Part shown: in pieces, positions 7,845 through 17,019 of the stretch
How positions within the stretch are numbered: the stretch's first letter is position 1
Layout of the letters: each line of letters begins with the position of its first letter
NCBI RefSeq assembly: GCF_004152935.1
Contig: NZ_SETE01000001.1
Location: 248,001-312,000, forward strand
DNA from: Brumimicrobium glaciale
GTDB lineage: Bacteria; Bacteroidota; Bacteroidia; Flavobacteriales_D; Crocinitomicaceae
DNA length: 64,000 nt
Direction: 5' to 3'
The notes under the pieces: generated by a model
Told to the model about the DNA's origin: nothing
Database searches by the model: none
The model's input: the letters and a program-made list of their open reading frames with translations, nothing else
Made by a program: the position numbers and the translations under genes

Positions 7845-10730
7845 TTATGCGAAAGCTTCCTCTTCCTCAATATTGTAAGATTCAACAGATGGACAAGAAC
7901 AAATTAAGTTTCTATCTCCATAAGCATCATCTACACGGCGAACTGAAACCCAGAATTTGTTACGTACTAAGTATTCTAATGGGTAAGCCGCTTCTTTTGG
8001 TGTGTAATCGTATTTCCATTCTTGGTTGATGATACACTCAGCTGTATGCGGTGCATTTTTCAATAAGTTTGATTCTTGATCAGCATGTCCGTCTTCAATA
8101 AATTGAATTTCTTTACGGATATTGATCATTGCTTCACAGAAACGGTCCAATTCAGCTTTGTCTTCCGACTCAGTTGGCTCAATCATTAGTGTTCCAGCAA
8201 CTGGGAAAGAAACAGTAGGAGAATGGAATCCGTAATCGATTAATCGTTTTGCGATATCAGCTACTTCAACACCTGCAGTACGTTTAAATGCTCTACAATC
8301 CAAAATCATTTCGTGTCCAACAGTATTGTTTTCTCCAGAATATAAAATTGGATAATGTTTGGTCAAACGCGCTTTGATGTAGTTTGCATTTACAATCGCC
8401 ATTTCTGTAGAATGTTTTAATCCTTTTGTTCCTAACATCTTGATGTAAGCGTAAGAAACCAATAGAATTAAAGCACTTCCGTAAGGTGCTCCAGAAATTG
8501 AGTGAATTGCATTTTTCCCACCCACTCCATCAATAAGCTGACTTCCTGGAATGAAAGGTGCCAAGTGTTCTGCAACACCAATTGGTCCCATTCCTGGCCC
8601 ACCACCTCCATGAGGAATAGCAAATGTTTTGTGTAAATTCAAGTGACAAACGTCTGCTCCAATATTCCCTGGATTTGTTAATCCAACTTGCGCATTCATA
8701 TTTGCACCATCCATATAAACTTGACCACCATGATCATGAATGATTTGTGTAATTTCTCTAATTCCAGCTTCGAAAACTCCGTGAGTAGAAGGATAAGTTA
8801 CCATTACAGCACCTAATCTATCACTGTACTTTTCAGCATTTCGTCTTAAATCTTCGATGTCGATATTTCCAGCGTCATCACATTTCGTTACCACAACTTT
8901 AAATCCAGCCATTACTGCTGAAGCTGGGTTTGTTCCGTGTGCTGATGAAGGAATTAAACAAATATCTCTTTGTTCTTCATTGTTTGAAGCATGGTATGCT
9001 TTGATCACCATTAGTCCAGCATATTCTCCTTGCGCACCTGAGTTAGGCTGCATAGACATTGCATAGAATCCTGTGATTTCACATAAATCTTTCTCCAGTT
9101 CTTTGATCATTTCGTGGTAACCAATTGCTTGATTTACCGGAGCGAAAGGATGAAGATTTGAGAATTCTGGCCAAGTAATCGGCATCAATTGTGCTGCTGC
9201 GTTCAATTTCATTGTACATGAACCCAAAGCAATCATTGAATGAACCAAGGAAAGGTCTTTATTTTCCAACCACTTCATGTAACGCATCATTTTTGTTTCA
9301 GAATGATAAGTGTTAAACACCGCGTGCGTTAAAATTTCAGTTTTACGTGCTAAATCTTGATTTACTAAAGATGAAATAAATTTAACATCGATAGCTTTTG
9401 CAGCAGCTGCTTTTTCAAGCATAGCAACCAAGTCTTTTACTTCAGCATCATTTGTTCTTTCTCCAACGCTAATTGAAAATTGATTTTCATTGATGTAACG
9501 TAAATTTATGTTGTGATCTTCTGCAACATCTCTCAATTGTTCACATGATAATCCTGCTGGAGTTTCAACCCATAAAGTGTCGAAATAATCACCATGCAAT
9601 ACTTTGTATCCTGCTTTTTCAATTGATTTGTGAATTGTTGCAGTTTGGTTGTGAATGTTTTGTGCGATATCAATTAACCCTTGTGGTCCATGATATACTG
9701 CATACATTCCCGCCATAACAGCCAATAAAGCTTGTGCGGTACAAATATTTGAAGTTGCTTTGTCTCTTTTAATGTGTTGCTCACGTGTTTGAAGCGCCAT
9801 TCTCAAAGCAGTATTTCCATCAGCATCTTTCGATACTCCGATAATTCTACCTGGAATGTGTCTTTTGTACTCTTCACGTGTTGCAAAATATGCAGCATGT
9901 GGTCCACCATATCCCATTGGAACACCAAAACGTTGTGTCGATCCGCAAACAACATCAACTCCCATTTTACCTGGAGCTTCTAACAATACCAATGACATAA
10001 TATCTGCTGCAACTGCAACTTTTATGTCATTTTTGGTTGCTCTTTCAACGAATCCTCTAAGGTCTTTAACACGACCGTAAACATCTGGATATTGTACCAA
10101 TGCTCCGAAAAACTTATCGTCTGTTAAATCGAAATTTGTTGGATCTCCAAAAATTAATTCGATTCCTAAATGTTTCGCTCTTCCTTTAATTACGTCTATC
10201 GTTTGAGGATAAGTGAATTCAGAAACGAAGAATTTATTTTTTTCGTCTTTTACATCAGAACGAGATCTTGCATTATAGAACATAATCATTGCTTCTGCTG
10301 CTGCAGTTGATTCGTCTAGCAAAGAAGCGTTTGCAATCTCCAAACCTGTCAAATCAATGATCATGGTTTGAAAGTTCAATAATGCCTCCAATCTTCCTTG
10401 TGCAATTTCTGCTTGATAAGGTGTGTATGCAGTGTACCATCCTGGATTCTCCAACACATTTCGCTGGATAACCGGTGGAACGTTTGTTTCGCTATATCCC
10501 AATCCAATATAAGATTTGAATACTTTGTTTTTTACTGCTAATTCACCAATATGATCTAAATACTGCTTTTCCGTAAGGGCAGTGTCAATCCTTAATTCAT
10601 TCTTTAATCGAATATCTTTGGGAACGGTTAGTTCCATCAATTCGTCAATTGAATTTACTCCGATTTCAGCTAACATTGCCGATTTCTCGTCCTCTGAAGG
10701 ACCTATGTGTCGTTTTGAAAATGCGCTCAT
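7845..10730 (-). CDS. gcvP: Glycine dehydrogenase (aminomethyl-transferring), P protein
   Basis: The 961-residue length is that of the fused homodimeric P protein of the glycine cleavage system, which decarboxylates glycine and passes the aminomethyl group to lipoylated H protein. The PLP lysine is visible in NLHKTFAIPHGGGGPG, followed by the glycine-rich loop typical of the family. The N-terminus has RHIGPSEDE and the TPYQAEIAQGRLEALLNFQ region. The genes for H and T proteins are not in this window, as is common in Bacteroidetes. A TATATTTG -7 element lies about 24 bases upstream of the start, and a terminator follows the gene. Confidence 0.95.
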   Translation of the reverse strand: MSAFSKRHIGPSEDEKSAMLAEIGVNSIDELMELTVPKDIRLKNELRIDTALTEKQYLDHIGELAVKNKVFKSYIGLGYSETNVPPVIQRNVLENPGWYTAYTPYQAEIAQGRLEALLNFQTMIIDLTGLEIANASLLDESTAAAEAMIMFYNARSRSDVKDEKNKFFVSEFTYPQTIDVIKGRAKHLGIELIFGDPTNFDLTDDKFFGALVQYPDVYGRVKDLRGFVERATKNDIKVAVAADIMSLVLLEAPGKMGVDVVCGSTQRFGVPMGYGGPHAAYFATREEYKRHIPGRIIGVSKDADGNTALRMALQTREQHIKRDKATSNICTAQALLAVMAGMYAVYHGPQGLIDIAQNIHNQTATIHKSIEKAGYKVLHGDYFDTLWVETPAGLSCEQLRDVAEDHNINLRYINENQFSISVGERTNDAEVKDLVAMLEKAAAAKAIDVKFISSLVNQDLARKTEILTHAVFNTYHSETKMMRYMKWLENKDLSLVHSMIALGSCTMKLNAAAQLMPITWPEFSNLHPFAPVNQAIGYHEMIKELEKDLCEITGFYAMSMQPNSGAQGEYAGLMVIKAYHASNNEEQRDICLIPSSAHGTNPASAVMAGFKVVVTKCDDAGNIDIEDLRRNAEKYSDRLGAVMVTYPSTHGVFEAGIREITQIIHDHGGQVYMDGANMNAQVGLTNPGNIGADVCHLNLHKTFAIPHGGGGPGMGPIGVAEHLAPFIPGSQLIDGVGGKNAIHSISGAPYGSALILLVSYAYIKMLGTKGLKHSTEMAIVNANYIKARLTKHYPILYSGENNTVGHEMILDCRAFKRTAGVEVADIAKRLIDYGFHSPTVSFPVAGTLMIEPTESEDKAELDRFCEAMINIRKEIQFIEDGHADQESNLLKNAPHTAECIINQEWKYDYTPKEAAYPLEYLVRNKFWVSVRRVDDAYGDRNLICSCPSVESYNIEEEEAFA

Positions 10731-10753
10731 TTATTACAGTTTTTTTGAGACTG

Positions 10754-10761
10754 CAAATATA
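10754..10761 (-). promoter_or_regulatory. Bacteroidetes-type -7 element of gcvP
   Basis: TATATTTG on the minus strand fits the TAnnTTTG consensus and lies 23 bases before the gcvP ATG. I see no glycine-riboswitch-like structure between it and the gene. Confidence 0.6.
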
Positions 10762-10849
10762 AGATATATAGTTCTGAGAATAGAATATTTGGTGTTAATA
10801 TGATGTTAGTTGGTGATTTTCTGACAATTGTTTGGAGTTGGGGTGGTTG

Positions 10850-10950
10850 GGATGACGGAACGCGGGCCTTCGACTTCGCTCAGTCACCGCTATTAAATAA
10901 GCAGAACTGCAAGCAGCGCGGGTTTTCACGGATTTTTTTGGTGGATGCTT
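10850..10950. repeat. Interspersed repeat cluster between gcvP and hsdR
   Basis: The 371-base gap carries GGAACGCGGG, then a copy of the CCTTCGACTTCGCTCAGTCACC element, then GCAGAACTGCAAGCAGCGCGGG and TTTTCACGGATTTTTT. The same words recur near 21360-21490, 22370-22690 and 42600-42700. A CGTCAGCTGACG hairpin lies at about 11037-11048, and nothing else is evident in the gap. Confidence 0.6.
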
Positions 10951-11101
10951 AAATGCAGATGTTTCGTGTTTTTATGAGCTAATTGATTATTGTGGTGAAT
11001 AAATTAGTAGTCAATGTTAAATCGAAGCGCCTCTTCCGTCAGCTGACGGAGAGATACAGAGGGAGGATATGGAATAAAATAATGTTTATTTATTTTGAAA
11101 A

Positions 11102-14100
11102 CTATCCAGCTCCATCACCAGTGTAGTCATTCACTTTTTGAACAATAGAAATAATCTTGGTGGCTTGTGCATCATCGAATATTCCTATAACTCCATCCTG
11201 GTGTTGTTCAGTAAATGGTGGTTCGAAGAGCATGTGTTTATCAATACGTCCATTTTTTGTGAGAAACTGAACTATTTTATTGATAAAAGTCATTTGATTT
11301 GCAGAAAGGGTTGAGGAGTTTATGAATCCTGCAAAGACGGCATTGGCTGCTTCAATATCCATTCCCAGGATGCTGCGTATGAAAGTGCCCAAAGGTTGAT
11401 CGCCATAATTGGTCTCGTATTCTTCTCTTGTACCAATGTTTTCACCATCAAACAATAGATTTTCCAATTGTAGCAATTCCTTTTTCGTAATAGGAACATT
11501 GTGGGTGATTTTGTGAATCACCAAATGATCTTTATTCTCACGAATGTACTTCGCAACTCTGTCTTTGTAGCCTTGCAAATTTTGATATTGAGGAACAACT
11601 TCTCTTACTTCAATGTTCGATGTGTCGATTTCGTCTTCAAAGGAAGTATAAACGTTTTCTATTTTTTCGTACTCAATATACTTGACTAAATCTCTAAGTG
11701 CGCTTCGCATTTCTTCAACTCGGCCTAGCGACTTGTTGATCCAATACACTTCTGTCTGTAAACTATCAATTAACGGCATTTGCAATTTTACGACAGGAAC
11801 ATTCGATAATTTACTTAATCCTGTGGCTACATTCACCACACGATTGATGTATTTCGTATCATCAGTATTCGTGAGCATGCACAACTGAATGGTCAAAGCT
11901 AGTAAATCAAAGCGCCTGGCTAATTCATCATTTCCTTCTGGCTCCGGGAGATGTGTTAAATGAGAACTTATATCAATTACGTCTCCTTTTGTCAATTGAT
12001 TCCATCGTTCTCTTTCCGTATATTCATTTACTTTACGCAGTTCTTTTCTTACTACAAACCGTTTTTGATTCAGTGTAGCAATGGAATTGTGCAATTCATC
12101 TAAATACTGAATACGTAATTGTTTATCTTCTTCGGTGGCACTCGCTGCTTCGTCAATCAATTGGGCAACTTCTAATTTTGCTTCAAATATCTTTTGAGAC
12201 ACAGGTTTTGATGCTCTCGTTTCTACTCCATCTGGATGCTCATCGAAAAACTCAAAATTCTGACAGAAATCGAAAATAATAAATTCAGTTTTATGCTCGC
12301 CAGGACCAAATAAATCTGGACGTAAACGAGTTCCCCGACCTATCATTTGCCAAAATTTAGAGGCAGATTTTACGGGTTTAAAGAAAACAAGATTTACCAC
12401 ACGTGGCGCATCTACTCCTGTATCCATCATATCCACTGAAACAGCAATTTGAGGATCTTCTTCTTTAATGTCATTACAAAAACGATCTAATAAATCTTGT
12501 GCTTTCGGTTCGTAGTTATCGATGACACGTAAAAGATTTCCTCCAAATTCTGGATAGTTTTTGTTAAACCGTTCTTCTATGAAAACAGCATGATTATGAT
12601 TTTTAGCAAATATGATGGTTTTTCCAATTTTATCACCTCCTTCTACTTTAATGCCGTTAGACATCAAATGATCTAGCACTTTATCAACCGTGTTGGTGTT
12701 GAATAACCATTTATATAAGGCTTCACTCCCTATTTCATCCATTTGACTGTCCGTAGGATCTCCAAATTTCTCTTCGTATTCTTTTTGTTCTGCAGGTGTT
12801 AAATCTTTATACTTAATTCCTTCTCGCATAAACTTCAACGGAACAGATGCCGCTTTTGGGGGGACTAAGTATTTATCATTAACGGCTTGATTTAATTCAT
12901 AGGCGAAAGTTGGATTATCATCTTCAATGTCAAAAAGTTCGTAGGTATTGAAATCGACGTCTTTCTTTGGAGTTGCGGTTAAACCAACAACCATGGCATC
13001 GAAGTAATCGAATATAGCTTTGTATTTCTGATAAACCGAACGGTGTGCCTCATCAATAAAGATAACATCAAAGTGACCAACTCCGTAAAAACGTTCATCA
13101 TCTGATTTTACACTATCAATCTTGTTCATTATGGTGGGATAAGTAGAAAACACCATTCGTGTTCCGTTGTCCTCCTTTTCCTTGGTGAGATCAATGCTGG
13201 ATAAATGCGGTAAATTGGTGCTGATCGATTTCTTTGCTTGGGTAACCAATGCATTTCGGTCGGCCAAAAACAAGATACGCTTTGCCCAATTACATTTCGT
13301 GAGCATATCTATGATAGAAGCTGCAGTACGGGTTTTTCCCGAACCAGTTGCCATGACTAACAATCCTCTTCTATAACGGCCTTTTACTGTTCCATTCACT
13401 TCACCACAAAAACGCTCTGAAATTCGCTGAATTGCTTCAATTTGGTAAGGTCTTCCTGCAATATCTGGATCAATTTGAAACTGACGCAAATCTTTTCGTG
13501 AAGAACGGCGGTCAATCATCAATTGTAATTCGTCTTTGGTATAAAAACCATCAATTGAGCGTGGTGTCCAAAAAGCATCGTCCCATATATAGGATTCAAA
13601 TCCATTGGTGTAAAAAATAATTGGGCGGCGACCAGTCATTTTTTCCAAACAATCGGCATATAAAACTGCTTGTTGTCGACCTTTATCTGCACCAATCATG
13701 GTTTTCTTTGCTTCAACAACAGCAAGCGGTAAGCCATCATCGCCCCACAAAACATAATCTACATAACCTAATCCACTTCGATTAATGTTCTTAGGCATGC
13801 CTGTAACTTCGTATTCTAGTTCATAACCTTCATGCAAATTGTCCCAACCCGCTTCTTTGAGTAAAATATCGATGTATACTTTACGTGTAACACTTTCTGG
13901 AATATTCGCTGGAATCGCTTTGTTAAGACCTAAACTTTTCTCACGTTCCTCTCGGCGCTTTGTTGGTTTTTGCTGTGCTGCTTTGAGCTTCTCTTTTTCT
14001 TCCTCAGAATCATTGATTTTCTCTTTCAATGCACGCTGTTCCTTTCGGAAAGCATCTTCCTGGGCTTCTAGTTGTTTTTGTAAAAGCTCCAACTGTTGTT

Positions 14101-14539
14101 TAAGCAACTTTTCTTCGCTTTCTTGTTTGAGTAGAGACTCATCAAATAAATCAATGGTATGAATTTCTTCTCCATAATATTGAGAAAGATAAGCTGCGAA
14201 AGAATGCAAAGCTTTTATGGCAATTGTTGCGCTATAAGCACTCACTTTTTTACCATGTGCTCCCGAGTTTCCAATCTTGCGAATAAGATTAATTTGCCGA
14301 AATAAGGCATCTCCTATATTTGCCGAAAACTCATATTCATGAATTAACGAACTGAGTTTTGTGTCATAAGGTAATTCTAGTTCACTATCATTTTCATAAA
14401 TCCAATGCACCATTTTCTCCAATGCACTGCGACATAGAATTGCCGAAAAACGTGGTTGCTTATACACATGCGCTTCTGCATTTGTGCATTCCTGTTGTAT
14501 CTCAGGCCATTCTTGGAGAAAGTGGAAGTTGGTTTGCAA
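11102..14539 (-). CDS. hsdR: Type I restriction enzyme R subunit (nuclease/helicase)
   Basis: The 1145-residue protein is the DNA translocase and nuclease of a type I restriction-modification complex. Order of parts: DUF4145-like helical domain (about 10-120), coiled coil (about 130-200), PD-(D/E)xK nuclease domain of the HSDR_N type (about 215-345; D261, E276-A-K278), then an SF2 helicase with Walker A MATGSGKT (near 400), DEAH (496-499), GLTATP motif III and QMIGRGTRLRPD motif VI, and an EcoEI-R-like C-terminal domain. It reads as intact. Unusually it is separated from hsdM/hsdS by five genes, the last three forming a TAC module. The 111-base gap upstream shows no clear promoter, so it may depend on read-through. 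Confidence 0.93.
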   Translation of the reverse strand: MQTNFHFLQEWPEIQQECTNAEAHVYKQPRFSAILCRSALEKMVHWIYENDSELELPYDTKLSSLIHEYEFSANIGDALFRQINLIRKIGNSGAHGKKVSAYSATIAIKALHSFAAYLSQYYGEEIHTIDLFDESLLKQESEEKLLKQQLELLQKQLEAQEDAFRKEQRALKEKINDSEEEKEKLKAAQQKPTKRREEREKSLGLNKAIPANIPESVTRKVYIDILLKEAGWDNLHEGYELEYEVTGMPKNINRSGLGYVDYVLWGDDGLPLAVVEAKKTMIGADKGRQQAVLYADCLEKMTGRRPIIFYTNGFESYIWDDAFWTPRSIDGFYTKDELQLMIDRRSSRKDLRQFQIDPDIAGRPYQIEAIQRISERFCGEVNGTVKGRYRRGLLVMATGSGKTRTAASIIDMLTKCNWAKRILFLADRNALVTQAKKSISTNLPHLSSIDLTKEKEDNGTRMVFSTYPTIMNKIDSVKSDDERFYGVGHFDVIFIDEAHRSVYQKYKAIFDYFDAMVVGLTATPKKDVDFNTYELFDIEDDNPTFAYELNQAVNDKYLVPPKAASVPLKFMREGIKYKDLTPAEQKEYEEKFGDPTDSQMDEIGSEALYKWLFNTNTVDKVLDHLMSNGIKVEGGDKIGKTIIFAKNHNHAVFIEERFNKNYPEFGGNLLRVIDNYEPKAQDLLDRFCNDIKEEDPQIAVSVDMMDTGVDAPRVVNLVFFKPVKSASKFWQMIGRGTRLRPDLFGPGEHKTEFIIFDFCQNFEFFDEHPDGVETRASKPVSQKIFEAKLEVAQLIDEAASATEEDKQLRIQYLDELHNSIATLNQKRFVVRKELRKVNEYTERERWNQLTKGDVIDISSHLTHLPEPEGNDELARRFDLLALTIQLCMLTNTDDTKYINRVVNVATGLSKLSNVPVVKLQMPLIDSLQTEVYWINKSLGRVEEMRSALRDLVKYIEYEKIENVYTSFEDEIDTSNIEVREVVPQYQNLQGYKDRVAKYIRENKDHLVIHKITHNVPITKKELLQLENLLFDGENIGTREEYETNYGDQPLGTFIRSILGMDIEAANAVFAGFINSSTLSANQMTFINKIVQFLTKNGRIDKHMLFEPPFTEQHQDGVIGIFDDAQATKIISIVQKVNDYTGDGAG

Positions 14540-14650
14540 GAATAATGTTGTTTAAATTACTCGCTGAAAATAGTGATTTTCCTGAGAAAACGGCCCTTTA
14601 AATCACTTCAATATTTAAAGTATAAATGAAAACAAACAAAAAAGTGGTTC

Positions 14651-15106
14651 CTACAGTTGAATTTTTCCTTCGGAAAATAATTTTGCAGGGCTAATAACCG
14701 GAAGTAAAATACCTCGAATTGTACTTTGCTCTGTAGTGTTTAATATTATTCCTCTTGCGGTTGAATATGAAATCCCAGCTAAAGTCATGGAGAGTTCTCC
14801 TGAAACGGTGATCGCACCATCGTTATCTAGTGTAGCTAATTTGTCTAGGTTTTCTATCTCAAATAAAAATTGCAGCACAAATTCAGCTTGTGCTTTCGCG
14901 TCTTCGTTTTTATTGGGGAACTCAATTAAAACTTTAAGTGTAAAGGCAATTTTCTTTTCATCAAGATTTAAACCAGAATCTTGACCAAGAGATAAATGAT
15001 ATTCTTGACCTTCTTTTTTAATAAAATTAGAACCTACCTCAATGTTAGACTTTAGTGTCTTTACAAAAAGTAAATTTATTTTATCAGCATCAACTTTTGA
15101 TTTCAT
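14651..15106 (-). CDS. SecB-like chaperone of a toxin-antitoxin-chaperone (TAC) module
   Basis: The 151-residue product resembles SecB-fold proteins: alternating strands in the middle (IAFTLKVLIEFPN, AEFVLQFLFEIENL) and a C-terminal YSTARGIILNTTEQSTIRG followed by LLPVISPAKLF, which aligns by eye with the SecB segment [20 protein letters not shown]...NFDALF. In TAC systems such a chaperone protects and folds the antitoxin through its C-terminal extension. The start codon shares one base with the antitoxin stop (TAATG), so translation is coupled. The housekeeping role of SecB in export is less likely here because of the context. The family call is by eye. Confidence 0.7.
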   Translation of the reverse strand: MKSKVDADKINLLFVKTLKSNIEVGSNFIKKEGQEYHLSLGQDSGLNLDEKKIAFTLKVLIEFPNKNEDAKAQAEFVLQFLFEIENLDKLATLDNDGAITVSGELSMTLAGISYSTARGIILNTTEQSTIRGILLPVISPAKLFSEGKIQL

Positions 15107-15507
15107 TAGGCTATTTTTAATTTAAAACCATTCATTTTTCCCATTTGGAAATCCACCTTATTTGTAGGCATTTCGTTGTTTGATACAGTTTGAGTCTGTT
15201 TGAGGCATACCATATAATTCATCCTATCAAACTTCTCTTTTGCTTTCGAAGCAGTCATAATAATATCTGTTCCAAGCGCAACTTCCAAATTAGTAATCGA
15301 ACGCAAAGTCATGTTTTGAATCCCTGTTAAAAGTTTACTTACTTCTGATTCTTTCTTCCCTAGCAATTTGGCTAGTTCTTTTTGAGAATTGACTCCATGT
15401 TGTTCCATTAAGGCATAAATCTCCTCTACTATATCTGTGTTTTTCTCTATAAACTTTTCGTTTCTAGGATCAATCTCATTAAATGCATTTGTGATTAAAT
15501 CGCTCAT
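15106..15507 (-). CDS. XRE-family HTH antitoxin with C-terminal extension (TAC antitoxin)
   Basis: The 133-residue protein has a helix-turn-helix at about residues 38-75 (SQKELAKLLGKKESEVSKLL, then TLRSITNLEVALGTDI), as in HigA-type antitoxins. Residues about 85-133 form an extension (MNYMVCLKQTQTVSNNEM to MNGFKLKIA) with exposed hydrophobic residues, the place where a chaperone-addiction (ChAD) tail occurs in known TAC antitoxins. It starts 3 bases after the toxin gene and overlaps the chaperone gene by one base. The direct repeats at the module's promoter (16030-16074) are its likely binding sites. A stand-alone regulator is the alternative. Confidence 0.75.
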   Translation of the reverse strand: MSDLITNAFNEIDPRNEKFIEKNTDIVEEIYALMEQHGVNSQKELAKLLGKKESEVSKLLTGIQNMTLRSITNLEVALGTDIIMTASKAKEKFDRMNYMVCLKQTQTVSNNEMPTNKVDFQMGKMNGFKLKIA

Positions 15508-15510
15508 TTC

Positions 15511-16062
15511 TCAAAGTATTAATTCGTAATCTTCTTCTATTTTTATTCTTTTTCCATGAAAGCTGATTTCTCCTTCTTTCATTGCTTCCTCAATGCATGT
15601 AGCTAGTTTGTTTGCCATTCGAAAATATTGACGAACTACCTTGCATTCTTGTGCTGTAATTTTCCCTGGTGTTTTTATTCCACCATTAAATAAAAACACA
15701 ACTTCATCGCTTATGCGCATGCAATACAATCGAAGGTTGTGATGATATTTGATATGAAGTTTTCTTTCATGGGATCTTAGTTTATTCCATTCTGGTGGAA
15801 GGGCTTCGGCTTTTCTTTCTTTTCTCGAAAAATAACGCTCAAGTGCTCCAATTTCATTTCCTAATCTTTTAATTAGTGACATTAAATCATTGTACTCATT
15901 GTGAATCTCGCTCAAATTCCTATGCCCAATAATAAATTTCTCAAATTCAGAATACTCTTCATTTTCAAATTTTACTGTATAATAAGTTACCTTATTAAAC
16001 GATTGTGCAGTTTTGATGGTTGCAAATATATTCACTTTTAAGTTAATTGCAAGAGAATTCAC
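15511..16062 (-). CDS. Probable toxin of the TAC module (RelE/HigB-like candidate)
   Basis: The gene has the toxin position in the toxin-antitoxin-chaperone order. The C-terminal half (YHHNLRLYCMRISDEVVFLF, then GGIKT) has the strand pattern and the basic/aromatic residues of RelE/HigB-superfamily toxins; the N-terminal half has a charged helical insert (RKERKAEALPPEW), making it longer than typical HigB. The start is uncertain. The reading frame opens at GTG 16062, but a well-spaced promoter (-33 TTG, 19 bases, TATATTTG) lies inside that 5' segment, so the transcript should begin near 16017, where the in-frame codon is ATC rather than ATG (MKTAQSFNK-like context). Translation may therefore use ATC or be poor. 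Confidence 0.6.
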   Translation of the reverse strand: MNSLAINLKVNIFATIKTAQSFNKVTYYTVKFENEEYSEFEKFIIGHRNLSEIHNEYNDLMSLIKRLGNEIGALERYFSRKERKAEALPPEWNKLRSHERKLHIKYHHNLRLYCMRISDEVVFLFNGGIKTPGKITAQECKVVRQYFRMANKLATCIEEAMKEGEISFHGKRIKIEEDYELIL

Positions 16063-16074
16063 TTTTAAGTTAAT
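16023..16074 (-). promoter_or_regulatory. TAC module promoter with two direct-repeat operators
   Basis: On the minus strand the 18-base repeat ATTAACTTAAAAGTGAAT occurs twice (16057-16074 and 16030-16047), 27 bases apart. The second copy runs into the -7 element TATATTTG (16023-16030), and a -33 TTG lies exactly 19 bases before it. The layout fits autorepression by the HTH antitoxin. Confidence 0.65.
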
Positions 16075-16218
16075 CCCCTTTGTGGTTATTTAACGATTGT
16101 ACTTTTTAAATATAACAATTATTATTGAAATTTAAGTGTAGTTTACTGAAGTTCAGTTAATATATCTTTTGAAGTAATCCTGCATTATTCTACTTTATGA
16201 CACACGAGTTTAAATCAT

Positions 16219-16284
16219 TACATTCTGCTAATACAGGTTTGTCGCCTGTATCGAATACTATTTCGATATTTTGAATGGAATGTA
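16219..16284. other. Structured intergenic element between the Abi-like gene and the TAC module
   Basis: An outer stem (TACATTC 16219-16225 with GAATGTA 16278-16284) encloses two hairpins (ATACAGG/CCTGTAT, 16231-16251, and ATCGAA/TTCGAT, 16250-16267). It could act as a terminator-like or regulatory RNA structure, but no T-run follows on the minus strand. The remainder of this 255-base gap is AT-rich. Confidence 0.4.
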
Positions 16285-16317
16285 GCATCTCTAAGTTGTT
16301 TTACATTTCTTTTTTAT

Positions 16318-17007
16318 TTACTCTCGATGAGTTGGAAATTGGTCGTTACTTATCTCCTCATCAGAACTTGAAATGCCCGAAACAACTTCAAGAAAACCAA
16401 TCCCTATTTCTGTTAATTTCCAATGAGGTATTTCTTTTTTGATTAACCCCAAGCGTTCAAGCAATTTTTCACTAAAAGAATCTTCTTTTGACCTATAGAT
16501 GGTTACAGGGCTCATTCCTGAAAATGCGTGACCTAAGGTTTCAATAAATTTTTGGTTTATTTTTGGCGAGTTCTCAGAAACCTTCAGTAAAACTCTTGCG
16601 TCATCAGAACTAATGCGTTTTAAAATACTTACAATTTCAGGATGAACGCCTCCTTCCGTAAGTTCAGTAGCTAAAAGATTAGCCCATAAATCTCTCAATT
16701 TTTCATCTGTTTGTTTACAAGATTCTTGTACAACTTGAAGTACAATATTGAGGTTATGATGCCCTTTCATTTCTTTGCTAGACTCAGTTATTTTCTGCTT
16801 GGCTTTAGCGAATGTCTCGGCAACTAATACTTTCTCTTCATTTAATAGTCTGTCAAACTTTGCTTTGATTAAACGGCCAATTCCACTAGTTGATTCTGTG
16901 AGTGGAGCCACTGCTTTTTCAAAAGTATCACAAGCTGTTTGCACCAATCTATTCCATGCTGAATCAGGGATAGATTTTGCTATTTCTGTAACTATTTTTT
17001 CGTCCAT
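16318..17007 (-). CDS. DUF4393/Abi-alpha-like protein, candidate abortive-infection factor
   Basis: The 229-residue protein has an N-terminal amphipathic helical region (AWNRLVQTACDTFEKAVAPL) and the central signature LRDLWANLLATELTEGGVHPEIVSILKRIS, which matches my recollection of the DUF4393 (Abi-alpha) family. The C-terminal part looks like a winged-helix-type segment (LLERLGLIKKEIPHWKLTEIGIGFL). Members are found near phage-defence genes; their mechanism is not established. It starts 12 bases after the pentapeptide-like membrane protein gene, in one operon with hsdM and hsdS. No catalytic motif is visible. Confidence 0.6.
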   Translation of the reverse strand: MDEKIVTEIAKSIPDSAWNRLVQTACDTFEKAVAPLTESTSGIGRLIKAKFDRLLNEEKVLVAETFAKAKQKITESSKEMKGHHNLNIVLQVVQESCKQTDEKLRDLWANLLATELTEGGVHPEIVSILKRISSDDARVLLKVSENSPKINQKFIETLGHAFSGMSPVTIYRSKEDSFSEKLLERLGLIKKEIPHWKLTEIGIGFLEVVSGISSSDEEISNDQFPTHRE

Positions 17008-17019
17008 TTTCTACTTTTT

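Noticed and set aside
9774-10080. Plus-strand reading frames opposite gcvP
   Set aside because: They are shadows of the conserved gcvP frame and have no credible start or family match.
10731-10860. Glycine riboswitch before gcvP
   Set aside because: The distance from the -7 element to the ATG is only about 23 bases, which leaves no room for an aptamer.
16201-16300. Reading the structured element as an integron attC site or CRISPR leader
   Set aside because: No RYYYAAC/GTTRRRY pair in the right places, no integrase, no repeat array and no cas gene.
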